Assembly: GCF_001279695.1 (NCBI RefSeq) | Contig: NZ_LGDD01000036.1 | Location: 65,592 to 129,591 of the forward strand | DNA from: Streptomyces sp. WM6378 | GTDB lineage: Bacteria; Actinomycetota; Actinomycetes; Streptomycetales; Streptomycetaceae | Length of the DNA stretch: 64,000 nucleotides | Direction of reading: 5' to 3' | In this document: positions 16,701 to 28,879 of the stretch, one piece after another | How positions within the stretch are numbered: position 1 is the stretch's first letter | Layout of the letters: every line of letters starts with the position of its first letter | Translations under genes and position numbers: made by a program | Notes under the pieces: model-generated | Seen by the model: the letters and a program-made list of their open reading frames with translations, nothing else | Databases searched by the model: none | What the model was told of the DNA's origin: nothing

Positions 16701-18392
16701 TCAGTCCTCGGGAAGCTCGACCGGGGCGATCGAGTCGTACAGGTCACCCGGCCCCGGGTTGGTCGAGTCGGTCGTGCCGCCGAAGTGGTGCATCACGCCC
16801 CACACCGCGTTCAGCGCGGTCTGCACCGCGCCCTCGGCCCACCCGGCCGTCCAGGAGATGTCGTCGCCCGCGAGGAAGATGCCCCGCTTGTCCTCGGGCA
16901 GCGAGTCCTGCATGAAGTGGGTGAAGAGCCGGCGCTGGTAGCGGTAGTGCCCGGGCAGGTTGGCCTTGAACGCGCCCATGAAGTACGGCTCGTTCTCCCA
17001 GGAGACCGTCACCGGGTTGCCGATGATGTGGCCCCGGATGTCGACCTTCGGGTAGATCTCGCCGAGCGACTTGAGCATGACCTCCATGCGCTCGCTCGCC
17101 GACAGCGGCAGCCACTTCAGGCTGTCGTCGCACCAGGTGTAGGAGAGGCAGATGACGGCGGGCTTGTCCGGCCCGTTGTCCAGGAGGTAGGTGCCGCGCG
17201 TCATGCGGTCGGTGAGCGTCATCGACATGACGTCCCGGCCCGTCTCTTCGTCCTTGTCGAGCCAGAACGGCCGGTCGACCGGCACGAACAGCTTGGAGGA
17301 CTCCATGTAGTGGGTGCGCTCCATCGCCGTCCAGTGGTCGATCGGGAAGAGCGAGTCGTCACAGGCGATCTTGGAGAGCAGCATCCAGGACTGGGCGGTG
17401 AAGATCGCCGCACGGTAGGTGCGGATGTCGCCGTCCGCGTCCGTCACCGTGATGCGGTTGCCCGCGGTGCGGTGCAGGCGGGTCACGGCCGGCTTGGGCG
17501 TCCCCTCGTGCAGCGAGGAGAGCGAGGTGCCGGGCGCCCAGTGCACGAGCTTCTCCGGCTCGCGCTCCCACAGGCGCAGCGGCAGCTGCTGGGAGCCGCC
17601 GACGATGCCGCGGTGGTGGTCGTCGGCCTCGGTGTAGACGACGCGCAGGATCTCCAGGATGGAGTTCGGGAAGTCGGTGTCCCAGCCACCGGTGCCGAAG
17701 CCGACCTGGCCGAAGATCTCGCGGTGCCGGAAGGACTTGAAGGCCTCCGACTCGCAGAGGAAGCCGTAGAAGGTCTGGTTGTCGAGCTTGTCGACGAGCT
17801 TCGCCCAGATCTCGCGGATGCGCGGGATGTCGCGCTCACGGATCGCCTGGTTCATGTCGGTGAAGTCGGCGCCCTCTTCGAGACAGGCGTTCCACGCGTC
17901 CATGACCTCGCGGTACACGGGCGGCAGCTCGTCGACGGACGTCGCGTAGTGGGACTCGCCCTTGAGGTCGACGACCGTCGAGGGGGTGTCCGGCGCGAGC
18001 GGGTTCGGGAACGGCTTGGTCTCCAGGCCCACCAGGTCGATGTAGTGCTGGAGCGCGGTCGAGCACGGGGGGAACCGCATGGCGCCCATCTCGGCGGTGA
18101 GCTCGGGGTCGCAGCCCGGGAAGCCGACGGTGCGCAGCCGGCCGCCGATCTGGTCGGCCTCGTACACGACGGGCTTGAGGCCCATCTTCATCAGCTCGTA
18201 CGCGGCGACGATGCCGGAGAGGCCACCGCCGATGACCGCGACCTCCGCGCCGTGCTCGGTCGCGGGTATCTGGCCGAGCCCGGCCGGGTGCGCGAGGAAG
18301 TCGTCGTACGCGTAGGGGAAGTCCGGCCCGAACATCGTGACGGGCGGCTGCTCGTCGATGTGCTGGACGGCGGTGGGCACCGTGGACGTCAT
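16701..18392 (-). CDS. FAD-dependent L-amino-acid 2-monooxygenase, DavB-like
   Basis: A 563-residue flavoenzyme of the monoamine-oxidase fold. The dinucleotide motif VAVIGGGLSGIVAAYELM is near residue 50, with GGRLRT after it and AGDDISWTAGWAEGAVQTAL at the C-terminal FAD site. The N-terminal block FGPDFPYAYDDFLAHPAGLG and the internal HREIFGQVGFGTGGWDTDFP closely resemble, from memory, lysine 2-monooxygenase DavB of Pseudomonas putida and the tryptophan 2-monooxygenase group. Such enzymes convert an amino acid to the amide with CO2 release. An amidase gene lies directly upstream, giving a two-step route (lysine to 5-aminovalerate if lysine is the substrate). Confidence 0.85.
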   Translation of the reverse strand: MTSTVPTAVQHIDEQPPVTMFGPDFPYAYDDFLAHPAGLGQIPATEHGAEVAVIGGGLSGIVAAYELMKMGLKPVVYEADQIGGRLRTVGFPGCDPELTAEMGAMRFPPCSTALQHYIDLVGLETKPFPNPLAPDTPSTVVDLKGESHYATSVDELPPVYREVMDAWNACLEEGADFTDMNQAIRERDIPRIREIWAKLVDKLDNQTFYGFLCESEAFKSFRHREIFGQVGFGTGGWDTDFPNSILEILRVVYTEADDHHRGIVGGSQQLPLRLWEREPEKLVHWAPGTSLSSLHEGTPKPAVTRLHRTAGNRITVTDADGDIRTYRAAIFTAQSWMLLSKIACDDSLFPIDHWTAMERTHYMESSKLFVPVDRPFWLDKDEETGRDVMSMTLTDRMTRGTYLLDNGPDKPAVICLSYTWCDDSLKWLPLSASERMEVMLKSLGEIYPKVDIRGHIIGNPVTVSWENEPYFMGAFKANLPGHYRYQRRLFTHFMQDSLPEDKRGIFLAGDDISWTAGWAEGAVQTALNAVWGVMHHFGGTTDSTNPGPGDLYDSIAPVELPED

Positions 18393-18496
18393 GGGGTACG
18401 GACTCCTTGCACAGTACGGAAGTTGAGGGGCTCGGGGCCTCGGGACCCAGGGCTCGGGGGATCGGAGCTCGGGGCTCAGGACATGTGGCTCAGGGC

Positions 18497-19294
18497 TCAG
18501 ACGAGGGAGGCGTAGAGGCCGGGGCGGCGGTCGCGCAGGTACGGGTTGTTCGCGCGCGAGGCGGCCAGGAACTCGGGGTCGACGTCGCCGACGACCAGTT
18601 CGGTGCCCCGTCCGGCGCGGGCCCGCGCGGCGCCGTCGGGGCCCGCCAGGCAGCTGAGCCCGACGAACTCGAACTCGCCCTCCGGACCGGTCCGGTTGAC
18701 GTACGCGACGTACAGCTGGTTCTCGAAGGCGCGGACCGGCACGACGGACTCGGCGACGAACTGGAAGGGGTGCATCTGCGCGGTGGGCACCAGGAGCAGG
18801 TCGGTGCCGGCCAGGGCGTGCGCCCGTACGTTCTCCGGGAACTCCACGTCATAGCAGATCATCATGCCGACGCGGAGGCCGTTCAGCTCGGCCTGGACGA
18901 CCGGCTCGTCACCCGGCGTGAACGCCTCCTGCTCGAAGCAGCCGAAGAGGTGGGTCTTGCGGTAGTTCGCGAGGCGGCTGCCGTCGGGGCCGATGAGCTG
19001 GGCCGCGTTGTAGACGGTGTCGCCGTCGCGCTCGGGGTAGCCGTAGACGACGGCCAGGCCGTGGCGGACCGCGATGTCGGCGATGGCCTGCGCGGAGGGG
19101 CCGTCGGCGGCCTCGGCGAGCTCCGCCACGTCGTCGCCGATGGCGTACCCGGTGAGGAACAGCTCGGGGCAGACGATCAGCCCGGCGCCGGTCTCCGCCG
19201 CCCGTCCGGCCGCCTCGTCCAGCACCTTCAGATTCGCGGCGACGTCGGAGAGACGGCCGGAGCTCTGGAGCAGGGCGGTGCGCAACGGCGGCAT
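18497..19294 (-). CDS. Nitrilase-superfamily amidase, DavA-like
   Basis: A 265-residue carbon-nitrogen hydrolase with an intact Glu-Lys-Cys triad: E44 in VCPELFLTGY, K113 in YRKTHLFG and C147 in MMICYDVEFPE. The size and position next to a DavB-like monooxygenase match the 5-aminovaleramidase DavA of Pseudomonas, which hydrolyses the amide made by DavB. Other amides (indole-3-acetamide, for example) cannot be excluded. It is the first gene of the pair; a purine-rich 104-bp spacer with GGCTCRGGG repeats separates it from the monooxygenase gene. Confidence 0.85.
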   Translation of the reverse strand: MPPLRTALLQSSGRLSDVAANLKVLDEAAGRAAETGAGLIVCPELFLTGYAIGDDVAELAEAADGPSAQAIADIAVRHGLAVVYGYPERDGDTVYNAAQLIGPDGSRLANYRKTHLFGCFEQEAFTPGDEPVVQAELNGLRVGMMICYDVEFPENVRAHALAGTDLLLVPTAQMHPFQFVAESVVPVRAFENQLYVAYVNRTGPEGEFEFVGLSCLAGPDGAARARAGRGTELVVGDVDPEFLAASRANNPYLRDRRPGLYASLV

Positions 19295-19601
19295 GGGCAG
19301 TCCTCGGCAGGGGCGGAAGTGCAGGGTGGGGTCACTAGACGGTACGTTCCGCCGTTCGGCCCGGACAAGGCGCCACCGTTGCGCGCCGCCGCATGATTCA
19401 TTGCGCGTGATCAGCGATCGGCGGCGATTCGTTGCGCCGCGTTGACGCCGCCCTTACGCCTCAGGTCCTGGGTGCGCTTCCCCCGCGCGGGGGAAGCGGT
19501 CCACCCCACGGTGTGATGTGCCGGGCCGCCGGGCGCGGAAGGCTGGTCATGCCCGGAACGGCCGGGCCACCGCATCTCACGACCGTACGGAAGGTCCTGC
19601 C
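19295..19601. other. Divergent intergenic region, amidase / secreted protein
   Basis: About 307 bp. Besides the TTGCGC array it contains GCTTCCCCCGCGCGGGGGAAGC (19477-19498), a perfect 11-bp inverted repeat with no spacer and a possible operator or hairpin. No coding frame was accepted here. Promoters for both flanking genes must lie in this region. Confidence 0.5.
19379..19437. promoter_or_regulatory. TTGCGC triple array upstream of the amidase gene
   Basis: Three direct copies of TTGCGC start at 19379, 19401 and 19432 (spacings 22 and 31 bp), 85-143 bp upstream of the amidase start. The same motif with spacings 21 and 30 lies upstream of the amino-acid permease. Shared flanking bases include TCATTGCGCG at the middle copy. 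A regulator recognising half-sites on one face of the helix, such as the Lrp/AsnC protein encoded nearby, would fit. Confidence 0.55.
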
Positions 19602-20177
19602 ATGCCCCGCATCGCGTTCGCCCCCACCCGCACCCGTGTCCTCGCCCTCGGCGTGGCCCTGCTCATCGCCGCCGTGGTCACCGGAGGGGCGACGGCCGCC
19701 GGGAACGGAGCCGACGGCCATTCGCCCAGGGAAGCCGCGGCGCTGACCGGCACCGCGAAGCTGTACCGGCCGGCCGGGGACGACATCACGTTCAGCTTCG
19801 ACGCCCATCTGGCGGCCAAGGACACCATGGACCCGGAGGCGGCGTACGGCACGTTCTCCTTCAGGCACGTCTTCCCGAACGGGACGTCCGGCTGGGCGAA
19901 GGCGAAGGTGGACTGCCTGGTGACGGGCGGGAAGGTCGCGGTGGTCACCGGCGTCGTGACCGACTCGGACACTCCGTTCAAGGGCAAGCGGGTCGGCGTC
20001 ACGGTGAACGACGCGGGCACGCACGACCGGCTCGGCTACAGCTGGATAGGCAAGGACTCCGAGACGCAGCGGTTGCCGAAGTGCATGAGCTCGGCGCCCT
20101 TCGAGAAGGTCAAGGAAGGGACCGGCGACTTCAAGGTGCTGCCGTGGCAGCCGATATACGAGCAGCCCAAGGGCTAG
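19602..20177 (+). CDS. Secreted protein of unknown function
   Basis: A 191-residue protein with an N-terminal signal peptide (RTRVLALGVALLIAAVVTGG then ATAAG) and a probable all-beta mature domain. Two cysteines (in KVDCLVTG and LPKCMSS) could form a disulfide. The text pattern, with alternating beta strands and a Repetin-like GTFSFRHVFPNG, is common in Streptomyces secreted proteins, but no family was recognised with confidence. Start ATG 19602 follows GGAAGG. It is divergent from the amidase gene and convergent with the Lrp gene. Confidence 0.65.
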   Translation: MPRIAFAPTRTRVLALGVALLIAAVVTGGATAAGNGADGHSPREAAALTGTAKLYRPAGDDITFSFDAHLAAKDTMDPEAAYGTFSFRHVFPNGTSGWAKAKVDCLVTGGKVAVVTGVVTDSDTPFKGKRVGVTVNDAGTHDRLGYSWIGKDSETQRLPKCMSSAPFEKVKEGTGDFKVLPWQPIYEQPKG

Positions 20178-20215
20178 GCGGTTCTGGCGCACCGCGCCGA
20201 CCCACGCCCGAAGGG

Positions 20216-20671
20216 CTACGCGGGCGAGCCGGACGTATAGCGCCGCAGCAGAGGCGAGAGCACCAGCACCGACTTGGTCCGCTCCACGTACGGCTCGCCC
20301 GCGATCCGCTCAAGGACCCGCTCGAAGTGCCGCATGTCGGAGGCGAAGACCTGGACGATCGCGTCCGCCTCACCGGTGACGGTGGAGGCGGACGCGACCT
20401 CGGGGTACCGCTCAAGCCCGCGCTTGATCGCGTCGGGCGAGGTGTTGCGACGGCAGTAGATCTCGATGAACCCCTCGGTCTCCCAGCCGAGGGCCGCCGG
20501 GTCCACGCGGACGGTGAACCCGGTGATGGCGCCCTCGGCCCGCAGCCGGTCCACGCGCCGCTTGACGGCGGGCGCGGACAGGCCGATCAGCGAGCCGATG
20601 TCGGCGTAGGAGCGCCGGGCGTCTTCGGCGAGCGCGTGGACGATGCGTTCATCGAGGTCATTCAGTCGCAC
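20216..20671 (-). CDS. Lrp/AsnC-family transcriptional regulator
   Basis: A 151-residue protein with the standard order: N-terminal HTH (LNDLDERIVHALAEDARRSYADIGSLIGLSAPAVKRRVDRL in pieces) and C-terminal RAM/AsnC ligand domain (about 65-140, with YPEVASASTVTGEADAIVQV). Such proteins sense amino acids. It lies 10 bp after the amino-acid permease stop, so the two form an operon. It is a good candidate for the factor that recognises the TTGCGC arrays before the permease and the DavAB-like pair. Confidence 0.93.
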   Translation of the reverse strand: MRLNDLDERIVHALAEDARRSYADIGSLIGLSAPAVKRRVDRLRAEGAITGFTVRVDPAALGWETEGFIEIYCRRNTSPDAIKRGLERYPEVASASTVTGEADAIVQVFASDMRHFERVLERIAGEPYVERTKSVLVLSPLLRRYTSGSPA

Positions 20672-20681
20672 TGCGGGTGGA

Positions 20682-22151
20682 TCACTTCTGTGAGGCGGTG
20701 GCCAGCCTGGAACGGCGGTAGCCGTAAGCGAAGTAGATCACGAGACCGGCGGCCATCCAGTATCCGAAGTACTCCCAGGTGACCCCGGACAGGTTCCACA
20801 TGAGGTAGCCGCAGGTGGCGAAGCCGAGGATCGGGACGACCCAGCCGAGCGGCACCCGGAAGGTGCGCGGCATGTCGGGGCGGGTCACGCGCAGGATGAC
20901 GACGGCCACGTTGACCAGCGCGAAGGCGAAGAGCGTGCCGATGCTGGTGGCGTCGGCGAGGTTGCCGAGCGGCACGGCCGCGGCCAGCACGCCGCAGAAC
21001 AGCGACACGGCGATGGTGTTGGCGACGGGCGTTCCGCTGCGCGGGCTGACCTTGGCGAACACCTTGGGCACCAGACCGTCGCGGGACATCGCGAAGAGGA
21101 TGCGGGTCTGGCCGTAGAGCACGGTCAGGACGACGCTCGCGATCGCGATCACGGCGCAGGCCGCGAGCAGGGTGGCCCAGAAGGAGTGCCCGGTGACGTC
21201 CTTCATGATCCCGGCGAGCGCCGCCTCCGAGCCCTCGAACTGCTTCCAGGGGCGGGCGCCGACGGCGACGAAGGCGACAAGCACGTACAGCGCGGTGACG
21301 ATGACCAGCGAGAGCATGATCGCGCGCGGCAGGTCCTTCTTGGGGTTCTTCGCCTCTTCACCGGCCGTGGAGGCCGCGTCGAAGCCGATGTAGGAGAAGA
21401 ACAGCGACGAGGCGGCCCCGCTCACTCCGGCCGTGCCCATCGGCATGAAGTTGGAGTAGTTGCCCGACTTGAAGCCCATGAAGCCGATGACGCAGAACAG
21501 CACCAGGGCGGCGATCTTCACTCCGACCATGATCGTGTTGATGCGGGCGGACTCGCGGGCGCCGCCGAGCAGCAGGCCCATCGCGAGGACGACGACGATC
21601 AGCGCGGGGAGGTTGAATATCCCGCCCTCGCCGGGCGGCGCGGACAGCGCGTCGGGGATGGTGACGCCGATCGTGCCGTCCAGGAACTCATTGAGGTACT
21701 GCCCCCAGCCGACGGCGACCGCCGCCACCGAGACGCCGTATTCCAGGATCAGGCACCAGCCGCAGATCCAGGCGACGAGTTCGCCGAGCGTTGCGTAAGC
21801 GTACGAATACGAAGAGCCCGCGACCGGGATGGAGCCCGCGAGCTCCGCGTAGGAAAGCGCGGAGAAGAGTGCCGTGAGGCCAGCGAGTACGAAGGAGATC
21901 GTGACGGCGGGTCCGGCCTTGGGGACGGCCTCTCCGAGCACCACGAAAATGCCGGTGCCGAGCGTCGCACCGATGCTGATCATGGTCAGCTGCCACATGC
22001 CGAGCGACCGCTTCAGCGAGCCGCCCTCACCCTGGCCGCCTTCCGCGACCAGCGTTTCTACCGGCTTGCGCCGCATCAGACCGCGACCGGGGTGCGGGCC
22101 CCCGGCGGCGGGGGCATCGGTCGAGGGTGGCGCTGCGCCGTGATCCAACAC
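20682..22151 (-). CDS. APC-family amino-acid permease (cationic amino-acid type)
   Basis: A 489-residue carrier with 12 or more hydrophobic helices. The first contains MISIGATLGTGIFVVLGEA, with the glycine-rich substrate loop, and SYAELAGSIPVAGSSYSYAYATLGE follows, both typical of the YfnA/CAT-like branch that carries basic amino acids. The GTG start at 22151 has AAGGAG 8 nt upstream; ATG 22076 is a weaker alternative. Followed by the lrp gene. Lysine or another basic amino acid is a plausible substrate given the DavAB-like genes sharing its regulatory motif. Confidence 0.9.
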   Translation of the reverse strand: MLDHGAAPPSTDAPAAGGPHPGRGLMRRKPVETLVAEGGQGEGGSLKRSLGMWQLTMISIGATLGTGIFVVLGEAVPKAGPAVTISFVLAGLTALFSALSYAELAGSIPVAGSSYSYAYATLGELVAWICGWCLILEYGVSVAAVAVGWGQYLNEFLDGTIGVTIPDALSAPPGEGGIFNLPALIVVVLAMGLLLGGARESARINTIMVGVKIAALVLFCVIGFMGFKSGNYSNFMPMGTAGVSGAASSLFFSYIGFDAASTAGEEAKNPKKDLPRAIMLSLVIVTALYVLVAFVAVGARPWKQFEGSEAALAGIMKDVTGHSFWATLLAACAVIAIASVVLTVLYGQTRILFAMSRDGLVPKVFAKVSPRSGTPVANTIAVSLFCGVLAAAVPLGNLADATSIGTLFAFALVNVAVVILRVTRPDMPRTFRVPLGWVVPILGFATCGYLMWNLSGVTWEYFGYWMAAGLVIYFAYGYRRSRLATASQK

Positions 22152-22513
22152 TGAGGTGGCTCCTTATCGCTGCCAATCGGCGGCAGGTGACCGCGACGGC
22201 CCGGCCTTCCCGCACAAAGGGATATTTCGGGCAGCATGGAGCCTTCCCGTGGCCGGTTCCGCCGAGCAGGCGATCCCCGCCACTCCACGTACGGCGAGAA
22301 CCTTATGGGTTTCCGCTTCCCGGTCGTAATGCAGCAACCTTGCGCATCGGCGGTTGATCATTGCGCGCAAGAGCGACGGATGGGTGTTTGTTGCACATCA
22401 ACGTTCGATCCGTGCGCAAGCCCTGCTCAGGGGCCTGTTCACAGCCCTGTCCAGTGGTCCTGGTCACGGGGCTGCCTTGACACTTCGTCAGGCCTGTTGC
22501 AGGGTCGCGCCCC
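22152..22513. other. Divergent intergenic region, permease / SGNH hydrolase
   Basis: About 360 bp with lower GC than its flanks. It holds the TTGCGC-type array and must contain both divergent promoters. The permease side has an untranslated leader of unknown length. No small gene, hairpin terminator or riboswitch was recognised. Confidence 0.5.
22340..22419. promoter_or_regulatory. TTGCGC/TTGCAC array upstream of the amino-acid permease
   Basis: TTGCGC starts at 22340 and 22361, and TTGCAC at 22391 (spacings 21 and 30 bp), with an inverted GCGCAA at 22414. The middle copy is in TTGATCATTGCGCGCAA, which itself is partly palindromic. The layout nearly repeats that of the array at 19379-19437. 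It lies 189-268 bp before the permease start and 95 bp before the divergent SGNH gene. Confidence 0.55.
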
Positions 22514-25909
<3,396 letters not shown>

Positions 25910-25980
25910 GCTCTGATGCTCCCATCCGATGGCGGTACGAGCGAATGCGTACCCGGATGTCTCCGGGTCACGATGGAGGC

Positions 25981-27525
25981 ATGCTGCTCGCCGACGTGGC
26001 CAGAACCTCGGCCGAGATCGCCGCCACCTCCTCGCGCTCGGAGAAGTCCGCGCTGCTCGCCCGGCTGTTCTCGGCCACCGAGCCCGACGAGGCGCCGCTG
26101 GTCGTCACCTATCTCGCGGGGCGGCTGCCCCAGCGGCGCACCGGGCTCGGGTGGAGCTCGCTCAAGGACCGGCCGCGGCCCGCCGCCTCCGCCCGTTTGA
26201 CCGTCCGGGAGGTCGACCGGCGGCTTGATCGGATCTCGGCCGTGGCCGGAAAGGGAGCCCAGGGTGAGCGCAGGCGCCTTGCCGGGGAGCTCATGGCGGC
26301 GGCCACCGAGGAGGAGCAACACTTCCTGTTCGCGCTGATCACCGGCGAGGTGCGGCAGGGCGCGCTGGACGCGGCGGCCGTCGAGGGGCTCGCGGCGGCG
26401 GCCGGTGCCCCCGTGGCGGACGTGCGGCGCGCGGTGATGCTGGGCGGCTCGCTCGGCACCGTGGCGCGGGCGCTGCTCACGGAGGGCCCGGCCGCGCTCG
26501 CCGCCTTCCGGCTCGACGTGGGCCGCCCCGTCCTGCCGATGCTCGCGCAGAGCGCCAAGGACGTCGCCGAGGCGCTCGACCGGCTCGGCCCCTGCGCGGT
26601 CGAGGAGAAGCTCGACGGCATCCGCGCCCAGGTGCACAAGGACGGAGATGCGGTACGCGTCTTCACCCGTACCCTTGACGAGATCACCGAGCGCTTGCCC
26701 GAAGTGGTGTCCGTGGCAAGGGAGTTGACTGCGAGGCGCGCCGTTCTTGACGGCGAGGTGATCGCGCTCGGTCCCGACGGGCGGCCCCGTTCGTTCCAGG
26801 ACATCGCGGGACGCGTCGGCTCACGGCTCGATGTCGCCGGCGCCCAGGACCGGCTGCCGCTCTCCCCCGTCTTCTTCGACCTGTTGTCGGTGGACGGCCG
26901 GGATCTGCTCGACCTGCCGGTGCGCGAGCGGCATGCCGAGCTCGCCCGCATCGCGCCCGAGCCCCGGCGTGTACGGCGGTTCGTGGTGGGGGATCCGGCC
27001 GATCCCCAACTGCGGCTCGGCGCCGAGGAGTTCGCGACCGCGACGCTGGAGCGCGGGCACGAGGGCGTGGTCCTGAAGGCGCTCGACTCGACGTACGCGG
27101 CGGGGCGGCGCGGCGCTTCCTGGCTCAAGGTCAAGCCCGTGCACACCCTCGACCTGGTGGTCCTCGCGGCGGAGTGGGGGCACGGCCGGCGCACCGGCAC
27201 GCTCTCCAACCTGCACCTCGGGGCGCGCCGCGAGGACGGCACGTTCGCGATGCTGGGCAAGACGTTCAAGGGGCTCACCGACGCGCTGCTCGCCTGGCAG
27301 ACGGAGCGGCTGCGGGTGTTGGCGGTGGCCGAGGAGCCGTGGGGTGTGCGGGTGCGGCCGGAACTCGTCGTCGAGGTGGCCTTCGACGGCGTACAGAGAT
27401 CATCTCGGTACCCGGAAGGGGTGACACTTCGGTTCGCACGGGTAGTGCGCTATCGCGAGGACAAGAGGGCCTCGGATGCGGACACGGTCGCGACAGTCAT
27501 CTCACTGCGCGGCGGGAGGGATTGA
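25981..27525 (+). CDS. ATP-dependent DNA ligase (LigB/LigC-type)
   Basis: A 514-residue ligase. An N-terminal DNA-binding domain (about 1-185) is followed by the adenylation domain with K210 in motif I (EEKLDGIRAQ) and ARRAVLDGEVIAL (motif III), then an OB domain with HTLDLVVLAAEWGHGRRTG, and motif VI near SSRYPEGVTLRFARVVRYREDK. It seals nicks with ATP, in addition to the NAD-dependent LigA of the main replication machinery. ATG 25981 has GGAGG just upstream. It is divergent from the RNase gene with a 71-bp gap. Confidence 0.93.
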   Translation: MLLADVARTSAEIAATSSRSEKSALLARLFSATEPDEAPLVVTYLAGRLPQRRTGLGWSSLKDRPRPAASARLTVREVDRRLDRISAVAGKGAQGERRRLAGELMAAATEEEQHFLFALITGEVRQGALDAAAVEGLAAAAGAPVADVRRAVMLGGSLGTVARALLTEGPAALAAFRLDVGRPVLPMLAQSAKDVAEALDRLGPCAVEEKLDGIRAQVHKDGDAVRVFTRTLDEITERLPEVVSVARELTARRAVLDGEVIALGPDGRPRSFQDIAGRVGSRLDVAGAQDRLPLSPVFFDLLSVDGRDLLDLPVRERHAELARIAPEPRRVRRFVVGDPADPQLRLGAEEFATATLERGHEGVVLKALDSTYAAGRRGASWLKVKPVHTLDLVVLAAEWGHGRRTGTLSNLHLGARREDGTFAMLGKTFKGLTDALLAWQTERLRVLAVAEEPWGVRVRPELVVEVAFDGVQRSSRYPEGVTLRFARVVRYREDKRASDADTVATVISLRGGRD

Positions 27526-27529
27526 ACCG

Positions 27530-28879
27530 GTGGAGCAGGGTCACAGCGCGGTACAGCGGGAGCAGGCACGACGGCGGGCGCAGGAGGCGGGGCTCGCCGC
27601 CGCCAGGCTGACCGCCGAGGGGGTGCGGACGGTGGCGCTGACCTGGGTGGACGTCGCGGGCCTCACCCGCGTCAAGGTCGTGCCGACCACCCGGCTCGCC
27701 CAGGTCGCGGCCCACGGGGTGGGCATGTCGCCGGTCTTCGACGTGTACCTGGTGGACGACTCGGTCACCAGCAGTGCGCACATCGGCGGGCCCGACGGCG
27801 ACCTCCGCCTGATCCCCGACCTCGACCGGCTCACCGTGCTCGCCGCGCAGCCCGGCTGGGCGTGGGCGCCGATCGACCGCTTCGAGCAGTCGGGGCAGCC
27901 CTACGACGCCTGCCAGCGGCAGTTCGCGCGCCGGATGACCGAGCGGGCCGCCGAGCGCGGCATCGAACTGCGGATGGGCTTCGAGACGGAGTGGATCGTC
28001 GACCCGCCGCTGGCGGGCCCGGCGTACGGGATGGCGCGGGTCGTCGAGCGCTCGGCGTACGTGGGCGATGTGGTCGGCGCCCTTGAGGCGCAGGGCGTCG
28101 AGGTGCTCCAGATCCACCCGGAGTACACGCCGGGCCAGTTCGAGGTGTCGGTCGCCCCGGCGGACCCGGTGGGGGCCGCGGATCTCGTGGTCCTTGTCCG
28201 CGAGACGATCCGGGCGGTGTCGCTCCAGCACGGGCTGACCCCGTGGTTCGGGCCGGTCGTCGACCCCGAGGGCGTCGGCAACGGCGGCCATGTCCACCTC
28301 AGCCTCTGGCAGGACGGCCGCAATCTGTGCCGGGGCGGCGACGGCCCCTGTGGGATGACGTCGACCAGCGAGTCCTTCCTCGCCGGGATCCTCGACGCGC
28401 TGCCCGCGCTGCTCGCCATCGGCGCTCCGACCCCGGCGAGCTACCTCCGCCTGGCGCCGTCGCGCTGGGCCGGGGCCTTCCAGTGCTGGGGCCTTGAGAA
28501 CCGGGAGGCGGCGCTGCGGTTCGTCGCCGGACCGCCCGGCGCCGAAGAGGCGGCGAACGCCGAGGTCAAGTCGTTCGACCCGGCCGCCAACCCGTACCTC
28601 GTGACCGGCGCGCTGATCGCCGCCGGGCTCGCCGGGCTCGACGCGGGCCTGCGCCTGCCCGAGCCGGTGTCGGGCGACCCCGTCAACGCCGGAGGTTCCC
28701 GGCGGCTGCCCGCCTCGCTGCCCGAGGCGCTCAGCCGCTTCACGGAGTCGGCGGTGCTGCGCGAGGCACTCGGCGACCGGCTCTTCGAGGCGATCGTCTC
28801 GGTGCGCCAGGCCGAGACGAAGCTCTTCGACGGCCACAGTCCGCAGCAGATCGCCGAGGCCACGCGCGGGAGGTACTGA
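27530..28879 (+). CDS. Glutamine synthetase-like (GSI fold) ligase
   Basis: A 449-residue protein of the glutamine synthetase catalytic family. Visible motifs are GFETEW (metal-binding Glu), NGGHVHLSLW, and APSRWAGAFQCWGLENREAALRF (glutamate/ATP site). It is distinct from housekeeping GlnA, lacking the adenylylation-loop Tyr context, and belongs with GlnA-like gamma-glutamyl-amine ligases or the C-terminal half of fungal FluG. GTG 27530 has GGGAGGG upstream and lies 4 bp after the ligase gene. The next gene supplies the amidohydrolase half of FluG. Confidence 0.85.
   Translation: MEQGHSAVQREQARRRAQEAGLAAARLTAEGVRTVALTWVDVAGLTRVKVVPTTRLAQVAAHGVGMSPVFDVYLVDDSVTSSAHIGGPDGDLRLIPDLDRLTVLAAQPGWAWAPIDRFEQSGQPYDACQRQFARRMTERAAERGIELRMGFETEWIVDPPLAGPAYGMARVVERSAYVGDVVGALEAQGVEVLQIHPEYTPGQFEVSVAPADPVGAADLVVLVRETIRAVSLQHGLTPWFGPVVDPEGVGNGGHVHLSLWQDGRNLCRGGDGPCGMTSTSESFLAGILDALPALLAIGAPTPASYLRLAPSRWAGAFQCWGLENREAALRFVAGPPGAEEAANAEVKSFDPAANPYLVTGALIAAGLAGLDAGLRLPEPVSGDPVNAGGSRRLPASLPEALSRFTESAVLREALGDRLFEAIVSVRQAETKLFDGHSPQQIAEATRGRY

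Noticed and set aside
18393..18496. Tandem GGCTCGGGG/GGCTCAGG repeats between the amidase and monooxygenase genes
   Set aside because: Irregular purine-rich low complexity without fixed period or symmetry; treated as a degenerate spacer rather than an element.
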